A stretch of 64,000 nucleotides of DNA, from the NCBI GenBank assembly GCA_024743435.1, contig JANSWO010000006.1:124001-188000 (forward strand). Direction: 5' to 3'. Shown piece by piece: positions 32,758-41,671 of this stretch. A model generated the notes under the pieces. The model saw only the letters and a list, made by a program, of their open reading frames with translations. It did no database searches and was not told where the DNA came from. Both the position numbers and the translations under genes were made by a program. Each line of letters begins with the position of its first letter. Within the stretch, counting starts at the first letter, position 1. The DNA is from Pseudomonadaceae bacterium. GTDB lineage: Bacteria; Pseudomonadota; Gammaproteobacteria; Pseudomonadales; Azotimanducaceae.

Positions 32758-34131
32758 ATGGCAGAGACAAAGCTCACACCACAGGATTTCGCGCCGCTGC
32801 ACAGCGAGCGCGAAGTGCAATCTCTTTCAAGGCCTTCTCTGTCCTACTGGCAGGACGCCTGGATTCGGCTCAAGGCCAACCGGCGAGCCCTGATCAGCCT
32901 GTACATCGTCATTTTCCTGCTGGCATTCACGGTGGTCGGCCCATGGTTCTGGACTATCGATCCGTCGACGATCGACCCTGACCAGATCAGTCAGCCACCC
33001 GGCGCGAATCGCGAGGTAGTGGTGACAGCGCCCTATGAACCGTGGTCCATCGACAGCATCGTCGTCCCGGCCAGCGGAATGGCGCTCGTCGGCGAACCGA
33101 CAACTCAGAGCATCCGTATGGCCTGGGCACCTATGCCGGGTGCATTCGGCTATCGCGTCTATCGAAATCACTTCCCCGTTGAACCAGGCAAAGCACTTGG
33201 TTTACCGCTGGTGAACATTCTGAATCCGGATGAAACGTGGTTCGAAGATCGGCTGAATCTAAAGGCCCAGGACTATTACTACGCAGTGGTTGCCACCGAT
33301 GCGACCGGCAACCGGATAAGCGACCCCGTCTCCGTAGACGTTCTGCCCGAGCGTGTCATCACCGCAGAAGAAGCCATTCGTCGCGGCATCGCGAGCGCTG
33401 AGGAACCGCCGGCAATTGGCACGCCGCTGAAAATGAAGCTGCATCCGCTAGGCACCGATTATCTGGGGCGGGACATGCTCTCGCGTCTCATGCATGGCGC
33501 TCGGGTCTCTCTATTCATCGGAATCTTCGCACCCTTCGCCTACGTCATTCTCGGCATTGCCTACGGCGCTATCGCCGGCTTCCTGGGTGGGATCATCGAT
33601 CAGTTCATGATGCGGTTCGCCGATTTTGTCGTCGCGCTACCGTTCCTGCTCTTCATGATTGTCTTCAAACTGGCCTTTTCCGTTGGCGCCGGTGAGTCCG
33701 GAATATTCGCCATGCTGATCGCAATGATCGTGCTGCTGTGGCCGGGTACTGCCCGGCTGGTACGCGGCCAGATTCTTCAGATCCGAGAAGAGGGTTACGT
33801 CAGCGCCGCCAAACTCATGGGGGCGAACACAAACTATCTGGTGTTGCGCCACATGATTCCGAACACCATGGGCGTGATCCTGGTGACGCTGACCTTTGCT
33901 GTGCCGTCGGCTATTTTCACTGAGGCATTTCTATCATTCATCGGCATGGGTGTAGCGCCACCGACGCCGTCCTGGGGCAGCATGTGCAACGAAGGCATAA
34001 AAACCATGCTGACAACGCCGCACGAACTGCTCTTCCCCGCTGCGCTGATCAGCATCACGGTGTTGGTGTTCAACCTGCTTGGCGATGGCCTGCGTGATGC
34101 GCTGGATGCGCGCATGCGGAGCCGGGAGTAA
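32758..34131 (+). CDS. oppC: oligopeptide ABC transporter permease OppC with fibronectin-III-like insertion
   Basis: The 457-residue permease is about 150 residues longer than E. coli OppC (302). The OppC N-terminal helix is at residues 44-66. The core resumes at H-P-L-G-T-D-Y-L-G-R-D-M (229-240) and includes the EAA loop Y-V-S-A-A-K-L-M-G-A. Between them, about residues 85-225 are inserted on the periplasmic side. Residues 116-197 read like one fibronectin type III domain: S-I-R-M-A-W-A-P, G-Y-R-V-Y-R-N, Y-Y-Y-A-V-V-A-T-D and G-N-R-I-S-D-P. This domain could contact OppA or peptides. It is the third gene of the operon. Confidence 0.92.
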   Translation: MAETKLTPQDFAPLHSEREVQSLSRPSLSYWQDAWIRLKANRRALISLYIVIFLLAFTVVGPWFWTIDPSTIDPDQISQPPGANREVVVTAPYEPWSIDSIVVPASGMALVGEPTTQSIRMAWAPMPGAFGYRVYRNHFPVEPGKALGLPLVNILNPDETWFEDRLNLKAQDYYYAVVATDATGNRISDPVSVDVLPERVITAEEAIRRGIASAEEPPAIGTPLKMKLHPLGTDYLGRDMLSRLMHGARVSLFIGIFAPFAYVILGIAYGAIAGFLGGIIDQFMMRFADFVVALPFLLFMIVFKLAFSVGAGESGIFAMLIAMIVLLWPGTARLVRGQILQIREEGYVSAAKLMGANTNYLVLRHMIPNTMGVILVTLTFAVPSAIFTEAFLSFIGMGVAPPTPSWGSMCNEGIKTMLTTPHELLFPAALISITVLVFNLLGDGLRDALDARMRSRE

Positions 34132-34135
34132 GCCA

Positions 34136-34207
34136 GTGACAGACAGAACACAAACGACAAGCGAGTCCGCCGCGACCCGCAGGACCAATAGCGAGGTCGC
34201 CTCATGA
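34136..34207 (+). CDS. possible 23-residue spacer peptide between oppC and oppD
   Basis: A GTG 4 bp after the oppC stop opens a short Thr/Ser/Arg-rich frame. Its TGA overlaps the oppD ATG (ATGA). As with the oppA-oppB spacer, this may maintain translational coupling or be chance. No ribosome-binding site is convincing. Confidence 0.15.
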   Translation: MTDRTQTTSESAATRRTNSEVAS

Positions 34208-35232
34208 GCCGGCTGATGGAAGTTTCGGACCTTGCGGTCGAATTCGACACCTACGGCGGTATCGTGCAGGCCGTACGAGGCGTGACCTTCGGCGTCGACA
34301 AAGGCAAGACGCTGGCGATTGTCGGCGAGTCCGGCTGTGGCAAATCCGTCACCGTCCAGAGCGTGATGGGCCTGATACCCATGCCGCCGGGCAGAATCAC
34401 GTCAGGTACTGCCCTGCTCGACGGCGTGGACATCATCGGCCAGAAGACCATCGACGGCGAAGATATCCGCGGCTCACGTATCGGCATGATCTTCCAGGAT
34501 CCCATGACATCGCTGAACCCAACGATGACCATCGGTGATCAGATCGCTGAGACACTGCTCGTGCACCGGAATCAAAGCAAAGCCGAAGCCCGCAAGCGGG
34601 CGATCGAAATGCTCGCGCTCGTTAAGATTCCCGAGCCAGACAAACGCGCCAATCAATATCCGTTTGAATTTTCGGGCGGTATGTTGCAACGAGCAATGAT
34701 CGCCATGGCCATTGCCTGCGAGCCTGAGTTGCTCATTGCCGACGAGCCGACCACCGCGCTGGACGTCACGATTCAAGCGCAGATTCTGGACCTGCTGGGC
34801 GAGCTTCAACGCAAGACGGGCATGGCGATCATTCTGATCACTCACGACCTGGGCGTGGTTGCTCGCATGGCCGACGACGTGTGCGTGATGTACGCGGGCC
34901 AGATCATCGAACGCGGCAGTGTCGATGACGTCTTCTATCGTGCTGCGCACCCCTACACATTGGGCTTGCGCGCCGCCATGCCGACAAACGACCCAGAGGG
35001 CGATTCGGTACTTCGGCCCATCGAGGGCAGCCCACCAGATCTGTTCGCGCCGCCTGCGGGCTGCGGTTACTGCGCCCGTTGCCCCAATGCCATGGCGATC
35101 TGCGAAACCTCTGTGCCGCCACGCTTCGAAATCGGTAACGAACACTACAGTCGCTGCTGGCAGCAACATCCGGACGCGCCCGGCGCCGTCGACGGCCTCT
35201 TCGTTCCGGCGAAAACCGGAGTGCAAGCATGA
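34204..35232 (+). CDS. oppD: oligopeptide ABC transporter ATP-binding protein OppD
   Basis: The 342-residue ABC ATPase has Walker A G-E-S-G-C-G-K-S (41-48), signature F-S-G-G-M-L-Q-R and Walker [13 protein letters not shown]. The OppD/DppD C-terminal extension carries the cysteine cluster [14 protein letters not shown]. It sits on the cytoplasmic face and pairs with OppF. It overlaps oppF by 4 nt. Confidence 0.95.
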   Translation: MSRLMEVSDLAVEFDTYGGIVQAVRGVTFGVDKGKTLAIVGESGCGKSVTVQSVMGLIPMPPGRITSGTALLDGVDIIGQKTIDGEDIRGSRIGMIFQDPMTSLNPTMTIGDQIAETLLVHRNQSKAEARKRAIEMLALVKIPEPDKRANQYPFEFSGGMLQRAMIAMAIACEPELLIADEPTTALDVTIQAQILDLLGELQRKTGMAIILITHDLGVVARMADDVCVMYAGQIIERGSVDDVFYRAAHPYTLGLRAAMPTNDPEGDSVLRPIEGSPPDLFAPPAGCGYCARCPNAMAICETSVPPRFEIGNEHYSRCWQQHPDAPGAVDGLFVPAKTGVQA

Positions 35233-36203
35233 GCGAACAACGCAAGCGCCTGCTAGAAACCGAACAGCTCACCAAACACTTCGACATCGGTCGCGGACAG
35301 GTGGTGCACGCAGTAGACAACATGACCCTGCATGTCGACGAGCGTGAGATTGTCGGCCTGGTCGGCGAGTCAGGCTCCGGCAAATCCACCTTCGGAAAAA
35401 CGATTCTCGGCTTACACGACAAGACGTCGGGCCAGGTGAAGCTACGCGGCGAGACGACCCCACAGAAGTACTCGCCCGCGGACTTCCAACGCTACGCCCG
35501 CTCGATGCAGATGATCTTCCAGGATCCGTACTCGTCCCTGAATCCGCGCATGACGGTGGGCGAGATCATAGGCGAAGGCCTGCGCCTGCATAGCGACTTG
35601 AAACCCTCGGACGTCCGTGAGCGAACCGGCGAGTGGCTGCGCAAGGTCGGCCTGCATCCGGATCATATGTCCCGCTATCCGCACGAGTTCTCCGGTGGTC
35701 AGCGTCAACGCATTGGCGTTGCCCGCGCGCTGATCATGGAGCCGGAGTTCGTCGTTTGCGATGAGCCTATCTCCGCGTTAGATGTATCGGTTCAGGCTCA
35801 GGTGGTGAACCTTCTCTATGAGCTGAAAGACTCGATGGGGCTGACGCTTCTGTTCATTGCGCATGATCTGTCCATGGTTCGCTATGTCAGCGACCGAATG
35901 GCAGTGATGTATCTGGGCTCACTGGTAGAGGTTGGGCCTGCGAACGAGGTCTTTTTCAACCCGAAACACCCGTACACCGAAGTGCTTGTCGGCTCGAACC
36001 CCGAGCCAGATCCAAAGAGCGAGCGCGAACGCGCATCCACCGCCATATCCGGTGAGATTCCATCGCCTGTAAACGTACCGCCTGGCTGCCGCTTCGCAGA
36101 CCGCTGCCCGAAGGTGATGGATAACTGTCGCACGGAGACGCCGCAGCTGATAGAGCTTAGAGAGGTGGAGAAGCGGGAAGTCGCTTGCCACCTGTACGAC
36201 TGA
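35229..36203 (+). CDS. oppF: oligopeptide ABC transporter ATP-binding protein OppF
   Basis: The 324-residue ABC ATPase has Walker A G-E-S-G-S-G-K-S (46-53), signature F-S-G-G-Q-R-Q-R and Walker B V-V-C-D-E-P-I-S-A-L-D. The C-terminal P-P-G-C-R-F-A-D-R-C-P-K motif is present. It forms a heterodimer with OppD to energise peptide import and is the last gene of the operon. It converges with the Nudix hydrolase gene 28 bp away; no terminator with a T-run is visible there. Confidence 0.95.
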   Translation: MSEQRKRLLETEQLTKHFDIGRGQVVHAVDNMTLHVDEREIVGLVGESGSGKSTFGKTILGLHDKTSGQVKLRGETTPQKYSPADFQRYARSMQMIFQDPYSSLNPRMTVGEIIGEGLRLHSDLKPSDVRERTGEWLRKVGLHPDHMSRYPHEFSGGQRQRIGVARALIMEPEFVVCDEPISALDVSVQAQVVNLLYELKDSMGLTLLFIAHDLSMVRYVSDRMAVMYLGSLVEVGPANEVFFNPKHPYTEVLVGSNPEPDPKSERERASTAISGEIPSPVNVPPGCRFADRCPKVMDNCRTETPQLIELREVEKREVACHLYD

Positions 36204-36231
36204 CAGCGGTTGGCGGTGACTGGAAGGGCAG

Positions 36232-36783
36232 TTAGGACAGCCACTTCCGGGCCATTCGCAGAACCGACTCTTCATCGGTATAGCTCTCAAGCCCCGCTAT
36301 CGGCACCCACGCCAGGTCATTGGATTCGTCGCTAACCACATAGTCTTCACTGGCCGCGGGCCGGATCAGAAAGCGAACATCAAAGTGATAGTGCGCTGGA
36401 TCGTTCTTGCGAGCAGGAATCTCATGGACGTCCAGATCAAAAATCTCAGGGCTGCCCAGAACCGCTGTGAAACCCGATTCCTCCTCAGCCTCCCGGAGAG
36501 CGACTTCCGACGGCCAGGGATGACCATCGCTGTGGCCACCGAGCTGCAGCCAGCGTTCGAGCTTTCGATGGTGGGTCATCAGAATCTTTTCGCCCGCGGT
36601 ATTGACCAACCAGGCCGAACCGGTGATGTGACCGACCCAGCAGTCGCGCTCAAAACAACGCGGCGCACTCAGCAGCAGCTGCTGAAACCGGCTGACCGTC
36701 GCGGCCTCGCCTGGATATCGCTCGCCATAGCGGACCAGTTCGCTGAGGAAGGCGCGTCGGGCTTTGTTATGCTCACTCGTCAA
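36232..36783 (-). CDS. Nudix hydrolase
   Basis: The 183-residue protein contains a Nudix box, G-G-H-S-D-G-H-P followed by the R-E-A-E-E-E-S-G catalytic core, at about residues 82-104. The glutamates needed for metal binding are intact. A helical N-terminal extension of about 50 residues precedes the fold. It probably hydrolyses a nucleoside diphosphate derivative; the substrate cannot be predicted. It is divergent from the small ABM-domain gene (37 bp between starts). Confidence 0.85.
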   Translation of the reverse strand: MTSEHNKARRAFLSELVRYGERYPGEAATVSRFQQLLLSAPRCFERDCWVGHITGSAWLVNTAGEKILMTHHRKLERWLQLGGHSDGHPWPSEVALREAEEESGFTAVLGSPEIFDLDVHEIPARKNDPAHYHFDVRFLIRPAASEDYVVSDESNDLAWVPIAGLESYTDEESVLRMARKWLS

Positions 36784-36820
36784 ACTTATCTACACCAGCA
36801 ACTCTCAGGGGAGACAAACC

Positions 36821-37105
36821 ATGATCGCAATAATCGCAAAACTCAATGTGGCCGCGGGCAAAGAAGCAGAATTTGAAGCCGCATTCGGCGAACTCATCGA
36901 TGCTGTGCGCGCGAACGAGCCGGGTAACGAGTTGTACACGCTGTGCAAGGACGAGGACGGCGGTTACTCCGTCATGGAGCTGTACAAAGATGAAGAAGCG
37001 CTAGCGGCTCACGGCAAGAGCGATCACTTTCGGGCATCCGGTGCCAAGCTCGGTGGAGTGATGGCTGGCGCGCCGGAGATTATCCGCATGAGTGTGGTGA
37101 AGTAG
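36821..37105 (+). CDS. antibiotic biosynthesis monooxygenase (ABM)-domain protein
   Basis: The 94-residue dimeric alpha/beta-barrel type protein begins at an ATG preceded by GGGGAG at good spacing. It shows the ABM pattern: I-A-I-I-A-K-L-N-V near the start, the E-P-G-N-E-L-Y-T-L loop, and H-F-R-A-S-G after a Y-K-D-E-E-A-L-A-A-H helix. Relatives act as small quinol monooxygenases or handle autoinducers and haem; the substrate here is unknown. The repeat cluster at 37106-37604 follows directly. Confidence 0.88.
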   Translation: MIAIIAKLNVAAGKEAEFEAAFGELIDAVRANEPGNELYTLCKDEDGGYSVMELYKDEEALAAHGKSDHFRASGAKLGGVMAGAPEIIRMSVVK

Positions 37106-37221
37106 TAGAGGTTAGATCGCCGCGCTGCTTTAGCTGCTGCGCAGCTAATTTGCTCGCGATGACGGGATTGGGTGCGGCGCAGGGAGGTGAACCAAACTGC
37201 GTCATTGCGAACTCGACCGAA
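37106..37221. other. non-coding start of the second repeat cluster
   Basis: No gene is supported in 37106-37604. This first part holds a gctgctt-tagctgctgcgcagct imperfect hairpin and no recognisable copy of the main elements. The remainder is made of the tandem 50-bp units and the hairpin-bearing elements. Confidence 0.5.
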
Positions 37222-37271
37222 CGCCTCGCGTTCGGTTAGCGGCAGGCGCTCGCTTGCGAGCTGCCGAGAGC
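37222..37271 (-). repeat. 50-bp tandem unit, copy 1
   Basis: The unit runs from cgcctcgcgttcgg to ctgccgagagc and contains a ggca..gctcgc-tt-gcgagc-tgcc hairpin. The second copy is at 37281-37330 with a single mismatch in the shared sequence. A related single copy is at about 25650-25700 in the opposite orientation. Confidence 0.85.
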
Positions 37272-37280
37272 AAAACCGAT

Positions 37281-37330
37281 CGCCTCGCGTTCGGTTAGCG
37301 GTAGGCGCTCGCTTGCGAGCTGCCGAGAGC
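37281..37330 (-). repeat. 50-bp tandem unit, copy 2
   Basis: This is the second copy, with ggtagg where copy 1 has ggcagg. The period is 59 bp. It is followed by gcggcgatctcctaagcgac, also present in reverse complement at 25612-25631. Confidence 0.85.
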
Positions 37331-37391
37331 AGGAGCGAAGCGCCGTGCGGCGATCTCCTAAGCGACAGTTCACGCCGAGGTTCAGAGGGGG

Positions 37392-37515
37392 TAGTAGAGG
37401 GGCGCTTTCGACAGATTTTCTTGGTCGCTGCGCGACGGAGAAAATCGTCTGCCGCTACTACCGAGGTTTGAATCTGGGAGCTTTTTTGCTCGCAAAGCGA
37501 GCCAAAAGAGCCCCT
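37392..37515 (-). repeat. hairpin-bearing repeat element, copy C (reverse orientation)
   Basis: Read on the minus strand, this copy has the frame of copies A and B. It begins ggggctctttt and has stem ggctcgc-ttt-gcgagc, then agattcaaacctc and the cagacgattttct..agaaaatctgtcg hairpin. It ends at cgcccctctactac. The third hairpin is identical to that of copy B. Confidence 0.85.
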
Positions 37516-37602
37516 GAACAATCGTCTGCCGCTACTACCGAGGTTTGAGTCTGGGAGCTTTTTGTTGCTGCTCGCTCCGCGAGCGACAACAAAAAGCTCC
37601 CT
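37513..37602 (-). repeat. partial hairpin element, copy D, next to cobT
   Basis: This partial copy retains the first hairpin and the agactcaaacctc segment but is truncated before the third hairpin. Its hairpin at 37557-37598 has arms agctttttgttg and caacaaaaagct plus an inner gctcgc/gcgagc stem. The A and T tracts make it a plausible terminator for cobT, whose stop is at 37605-37607. Confidence 0.75.
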
Positions 37603-37604
37603 TA

Positions 37605-39416
37605 CTAACTTTCTTCGAAAAGGGCGGCGAGCTGCTCAGTCATGGCGCCACCCAACTGCTCCGCATCGGTAATGGTCACGGCACGCGAGTAGTGATGCGT
37701 CACATCATGGCCAATACCAATCGCGATCAGCTCAACGGGCGAGCGATTCTCAATGACATCGATGGCGTATTTAAGGTGCTGCTCGAGATAGTTACTGGGA
37801 TTCACCAGCAACGTTGAGTTATCAACGGGCAGACCATCCGAGATCACCATCATGACCCGGCGCTGCTCAGGCCGAACAACAAGCCGGTTGTGCGCCCAAA
37901 TGAGCGCCTCGCCATCGATATTCTCTTTCAGCAACTCCTCGCGCATCATCAGCCCGAGATTGCGACGGCTACGCGACCAGGTGTCGTCAGCGGCCTTGTA
38001 GATGATATGTCGAAGATCGTTCAAGCGGCCGGGGTTGGCCGGCTTGCCCTCGGCAATCCATTGCTCTCGAGACTCACCACCGCGCCAGGCCTTGGTGGTA
38101 AAGCCAAGAATCTCCACCCGCACGCTACAACGCTCGAGTGTCCGGCCGAGGATGTCCGCGCACATCGCGGCAATCGTAATAGAACGTCCGCGCATCGACC
38201 CGGAGGAGTCGATCAAAATCGAGACCACCGTGTCCCGAAATTTGGTCTCCTTCTCCATCTTGAACGCTAGCGGATGCGTGGGATTGATAACGACCTGGCT
38301 AAGCCGGGCGGTATCCAGCATGCCCTCGTCTAAATCAAATTCCCAAGTACGATTCTGCTTCGCCATCAGGCGACGCTGGAGCCGGTTGGCAAGTTTCGAG
38401 GTGGCATGTTGAATGGCCACAAGCTGTTGATCAAGCAGCGCTCGCAGGCGAATCAACTCATCGCTTTCACACAACTCTTCTGCGCGCACAATCTCATCGA
38501 AGGCCTCGGAAAACGCGACATAGTCATGCTCGACGTTTATGCGGCCCATCTCATCCTGAATAAGCGGCGAGTTTTCATCCGGATCCGCTTCTGCTCCGGC
38601 ATCGCTCAGATCCTGGTCGATGTCCATCTCAACTAAGGTGGACTCGCCATCAACGCCCTCCTCGGACTCGGCGCTGTCGTCCATGTTGACGTCTTCAGGC
38701 AGAAACTCGCTATCGGCTTCCTGGCCTTCATTCACCGACTCAGACTCATTGTCTGAGTTATCGCCTTCCGGCGGCTCATCGAGTTCAGATTCGAAGCCGA
38801 GCTCAACCAGTATCGATCGTACTGCCGCAGCAAAATCCTGCTGATTGAGCAGGTCGTCTTTCAGAGATTCGAGATTATCGCCGGCTTTCTCCAGCACAAA
38901 CTCGCGCCAGAATTGAACGACATGCTCAGCAGATGGTGGCAATTCCCGGCCCGTCATGAACTGGCGCGCCATCAAGCCAACAGCAACAGAGAGCGGCGCT
39001 TCGGTGCGATTGGTGATGTTGTCGAATGCTGCCTGCTGACATTGACGCTCCAGGCTGGCGTCGAGGTTTTGCGCCACACCCTCCATGCGCAGCGATCCGA
39101 TGGCGCTTACCCGCGCATCTTCCAGCCACTGAAACATCTCAAGCGCCGCCCCACCTTCACGAGGCGCGTTCTGCGAGTGAACACGAGCGTCGTGATAGCG
39201 CAGGCGGAGCGCGAACTCATCGCCGGCGCCGCGTGCAGCATTCAGTTCTTCATCGCTTGCGCCGAGCGCAGGCGTAGGCACGCGCAGGCGATTACCCCGC
39301 AGCGATGGCGGCCCCTGGCCAAACGTTACTTCAAGCTCGTCGTTCTCAGCGATCGCCCGGATAGTGGCGGTGGTCGCACGCTTGTAGAGTTCGAGCGGAT
39401 GATCCGCTTCGTTCAC
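37605..39416 (-). CDS. cobT: CobT-like cobaltochelatase subunit (VWA domain)
   Basis: The 603-residue protein has an N-terminal CobT region and a strongly acidic Glu/Asp/Ser-rich linker at about residues 215-300. The C-terminal VWA domain has MIDAS motif D-S-S-G-S-M near residue 410. With CobS it forms the AAA+/VWA motor that helps CobN insert cobalt during aerobic cobalamin synthesis. It overlaps cobS by 4 nt. No cobN or other cobalamin gene lies in the window, so the client may be elsewhere or different. The 3' end abuts the repeat hairpin. Confidence 0.87.
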   Translation of the reverse strand: MNEADHPLELYKRATTATIRAIAENDELEVTFGQGPPSLRGNRLRVPTPALGASDEELNAARGAGDEFALRLRYHDARVHSQNAPREGGAALEMFQWLEDARVSAIGSLRMEGVAQNLDASLERQCQQAAFDNITNRTEAPLSVAVGLMARQFMTGRELPPSAEHVVQFWREFVLEKAGDNLESLKDDLLNQQDFAAAVRSILVELGFESELDEPPEGDNSDNESESVNEGQEADSEFLPEDVNMDDSAESEEGVDGESTLVEMDIDQDLSDAGAEADPDENSPLIQDEMGRINVEHDYVAFSEAFDEIVRAEELCESDELIRLRALLDQQLVAIQHATSKLANRLQRRLMAKQNRTWEFDLDEGMLDTARLSQVVINPTHPLAFKMEKETKFRDTVVSILIDSSGSMRGRSITIAAMCADILGRTLERCSVRVEILGFTTKAWRGGESREQWIAEGKPANPGRLNDLRHIIYKAADDTWSRSRRNLGLMMREELLKENIDGEALIWAHNRLVVRPEQRRVMMVISDGLPVDNSTLLVNPSNYLEQHLKYAIDVIENRSPVELIAIGIGHDVTHHYSRAVTITDAEQLGGAMTEQLAALFEES

Positions 39417-40429
39417 CCGGCGTCTCCCGCAGCAACACCCTGCAGCTGGATTCCAGCTGTCGCATCACCCAGATCTTCGCCGAGGCAGCGTTGGTAGTAC
39501 TCGGCCACAATCGGCCGTTCCATCTCATCGCACTTGTTGAGGAACGTGAGCCGAAACGCAAAACCAACATCACCGAAGATGTGTGCGTTCTCCGCCCAGG
39601 TCAAAACCGTTCGCGGCGACATAACCACCGAGACATCGCCGTTGATGAAACCCTTTCGCGTGAGGTCTGCAACGCTGACCATATTCGACAGCTTGCGCTG
39701 GCCTTCGGCGCCTTCATAGCCAGCCACCTTGCCCGCGACGATCTCGACTTCGGCGTCGTGCTCAAGGTAGTTGAGGGTGGCGACGATGCTCCAGCGGTCC
39801 ATCTGGCCCTGGTTGATCTGTTGAGTGCCATGGTAGAGGCCGGTGGTATCACCGAGACCAACCGTGTTGGTCGTGGCGAACAGACGGAAACCCGCATGGG
39901 GTTCGATAACCCGGCTCTGATCGAGCAGCGTGAGCTTACCTTCAACCTCGAGCACGCGCTGGATCACAAACATGACATCCGGACGGCCCGCATCGTACTC
40001 ATCGAACACCAGTGCGACGGGGTGCTGCAGCGCCCACGGAAGGATGCCCTCTTTGAACGAGGTGACCTGCTGACCATCTTCGAGAACGATCGCGTCTTTG
40101 CCGATCAAATCGATACGGCTGATATGACTGTCGAGATTGACGCGAATACACGGCCAGTTAAGCCGCGCCGCGACTTGCTCGATATGGGTGGACTTTCCGG
40201 TACCGTGGTAGCCCTGCACCATGACACGCCGGTTGTGCATGAAGCCAGCCAGAATCGCGAGGGTTGTGTCACGGTCAAAACGATAGGCGCTGTCTAACGT
40301 AGGCACGTAAGGCGTCGGGCGAGAGAAAGCCGGCACATCCAGGTCCTGATCGATGCCAAATACATCGCGAACACTAACGGTGGTATCTGGCGTCATTGAT
40401 GGCGACAGCCCGGACTCTTCGATATTCAT
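39413..40429 (-). CDS. cobS: CobS-like cobaltochelatase subunit (AAA+ ATPase)
   Basis: The 338-residue AAA+ ATPase has Walker [10 protein letters not shown] (73-81), and [10 protein letters not shown] is the Walker B region. The N-terminal [10 protein letters not shown] segment is typical of CobS. An AGAAGG lies 8 nt before the ATG. It is the first gene of the cobST pair. A 222-bp gap separates it from the upstream holA on the same strand. I looked there for a B12 box and saw none. Confidence 0.9.
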   Translation of the reverse strand: MNIEESGLSPSMTPDTTVSVRDVFGIDQDLDVPAFSRPTPYVPTLDSAYRFDRDTTLAILAGFMHNRRVMVQGYHGTGKSTHIEQVAARLNWPCIRVNLDSHISRIDLIGKDAIVLEDGQQVTSFKEGILPWALQHPVALVFDEYDAGRPDVMFVIQRVLEVEGKLTLLDQSRVIEPHAGFRLFATTNTVGLGDTTGLYHGTQQINQGQMDRWSIVATLNYLEHDAEVEIVAGKVAGYEGAEGQRKLSNMVSVADLTRKGFINGDVSVVMSPRTVLTWAENAHIFGDVGFAFRLTFLNKCDEMERPIVAEYYQRCLGEDLGDATAGIQLQGVAAGDAG

Positions 40430-40607
40430 GTCTAGCCTTCTGGTTTACTACTTACGCAAGTTCTTCATCGAGGCAAAGCCTTCAGGTTCGGCCGCATTGG
40501 CTCCGCTGCAACTTCACTTCGGCTTTTATTCACCCTTAAATCGCCTTTCACCCAGCACCGGTTATGCCGCTACTTGCGGCACCGACCCGAGCAAAGGACA
40601 CGATACT

Positions 40608-40655
40608 ATGAAGCAGCGTTCCGGCTTTGTGAAGGAAGCGACCGGCGGCGGCTAG
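40608..40655 (+). CDS. candidate 15-residue ORF in the holA-cobS gap
   Basis: ATG with AAGGA 10 nt upstream opens M-K-Q-R-S-G-F-V-K-E-A-T-G-G-G. Its TAG overlaps the holA stop on the other strand. A gccgc-tact-tgcggc-like stem lies just upstream. The ribosome-binding site is better than expected for a random frame, but nothing else supports it. The rest of the gap 40430-40651 shows no gene. Confidence 0.2.
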   Translation: MKQRSGFVKEATGGG

Positions 40656-41671
40656 AGGCCCTGCTCGAAGAGCTCAAAACGCTGCAGATCCGCGCGGCTC
40701 TGACCCAGTCCCGGCGTCGTCCGTAAACCGCTCGCACCCAGCAGTAAACGCTCCAGAGATACCCAGGCTTCACCGTCGAGATCGCCCTTGCTTTGCTGGT
40801 CAAGCAGTGCGCATTCCGCCAGCAGGCGATCGAGCCCGGCCTGTCCTACGCGACGCACGAACGGCTCCATAACTCTGCGGCGGGTCTGCGTCATTCGGCT
40901 CAGATTGCCGGCGCTGCGCAGCTGGTAGGCAAATGAGGCGGCGATGCCGAAGGTCGTGGCGCCTTCTTCGCGCAAGGACTTGAGCATGCGCGGTACCCGT
41001 TCGACATCACGCGCAAAAACGGCATCCAGTAGCTTGAATGTGTCGTAGTGAGTCGCATCCTCTACGGCGCCTTGCGCGGCAGCGAGATCGATCATGTTTG
41101 AACCCGCCAGCAACGCCACTCGCTGCAACGCCTGGTCTGCGGCGAGCAGGTTGCCTTCTGCACGCTCAACCAGATAGTCGAACGCTTCGGTGTCGAGCTC
41201 CAGCGAGTACCGGCGCGTCCGTTCTCGCAGCCAACGCGGAAACTCCGCGATGGACATCGGAAACAGGGAGATCGCCACGCCAGCTGCGTCTACGGCTTTG
41301 TACCAGGCGGTTTTGGTCTGCTTGTAATCAAGCGCGTCACAACGCAACAACAGTAGGATGTCGGGACTTGGCGCGGCGCAGTAATCGCGCAGAAAAGCGC
41401 CACCGTCGCGACCAATGTGCTTGGCACTGAGGCGCACGTCGAGAATCCGCTGGCTCGCAAACAGCGATGTATTACTCGCCTCCGCGTGCAGCGAAGACCA
41501 ATCGAAATTCGCCTCCGTGAAAATCGTCTCTCGCTCACTGAAGCCGGCCGCTTGCGCGGCGTTACAGACCGCATCGCCCGCCTCTTCGACCAGTAGCGTC
41601 TCCTCGCCAGCAATGAAGTAGATCGGTGCGATGCCACGGCTAAGGCTGGCATCGAGTTCCTGCAATCTCAT
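40652..41671 (-). CDS. holA: DNA polymerase III delta subunit
   Basis: The 339-residue clamp-loader subunit opens the beta clamp with the gamma complex. The N-terminal P-I-Y-F-I-A-G-E-E-T-L-L and the C-terminal G-A-T-T-F-G-I-A-A-S-F-A-Y-Q-L segments match HolA. The length is that of E. coli HolA (343). Its ATG overlaps the lptE stop by one base. The lptE-holA order is widely conserved in gammaproteobacteria; the usual nadD gene does not follow here. Confidence 0.92.
   Translation of the reverse strand: MRLQELDASLSRGIAPIYFIAGEETLLVEEAGDAVCNAAQAAGFSERETIFTEANFDWSSLHAEASNTSLFASQRILDVRLSAKHIGRDGGAFLRDYCAAPSPDILLLLRCDALDYKQTKTAWYKAVDAAGVAISLFPMSIAEFPRWLRERTRRYSLELDTEAFDYLVERAEGNLLAADQALQRVALLAGSNMIDLAAAQGAVEDATHYDTFKLLDAVFARDVERVPRMLKSLREEGATTFGIAASFAYQLRSAGNLSRMTQTRRRVMEPFVRRVGQAGLDRLLAECALLDQQSKGDLDGEAWVSLERLLLGASGLRTTPGLGQSRADLQRFELFEQGL

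Noticed and set aside
37222-37330. CRISPR-like array of 50-bp units
   Set aside because: There are two copies only, a 9-bp gap between them, and a single related copy elsewhere in the window.
37024-37521. Frames on both strands through the repeat cluster
   Set aside because: They consist of repeat modules with hairpins, and the same sequence at 25.5 kb is not open in the same frame.
40430-40651. Cobalamin riboswitch upstream of cobS
   Set aside because: No B12 box or matching paired elements could be found on the minus strand.
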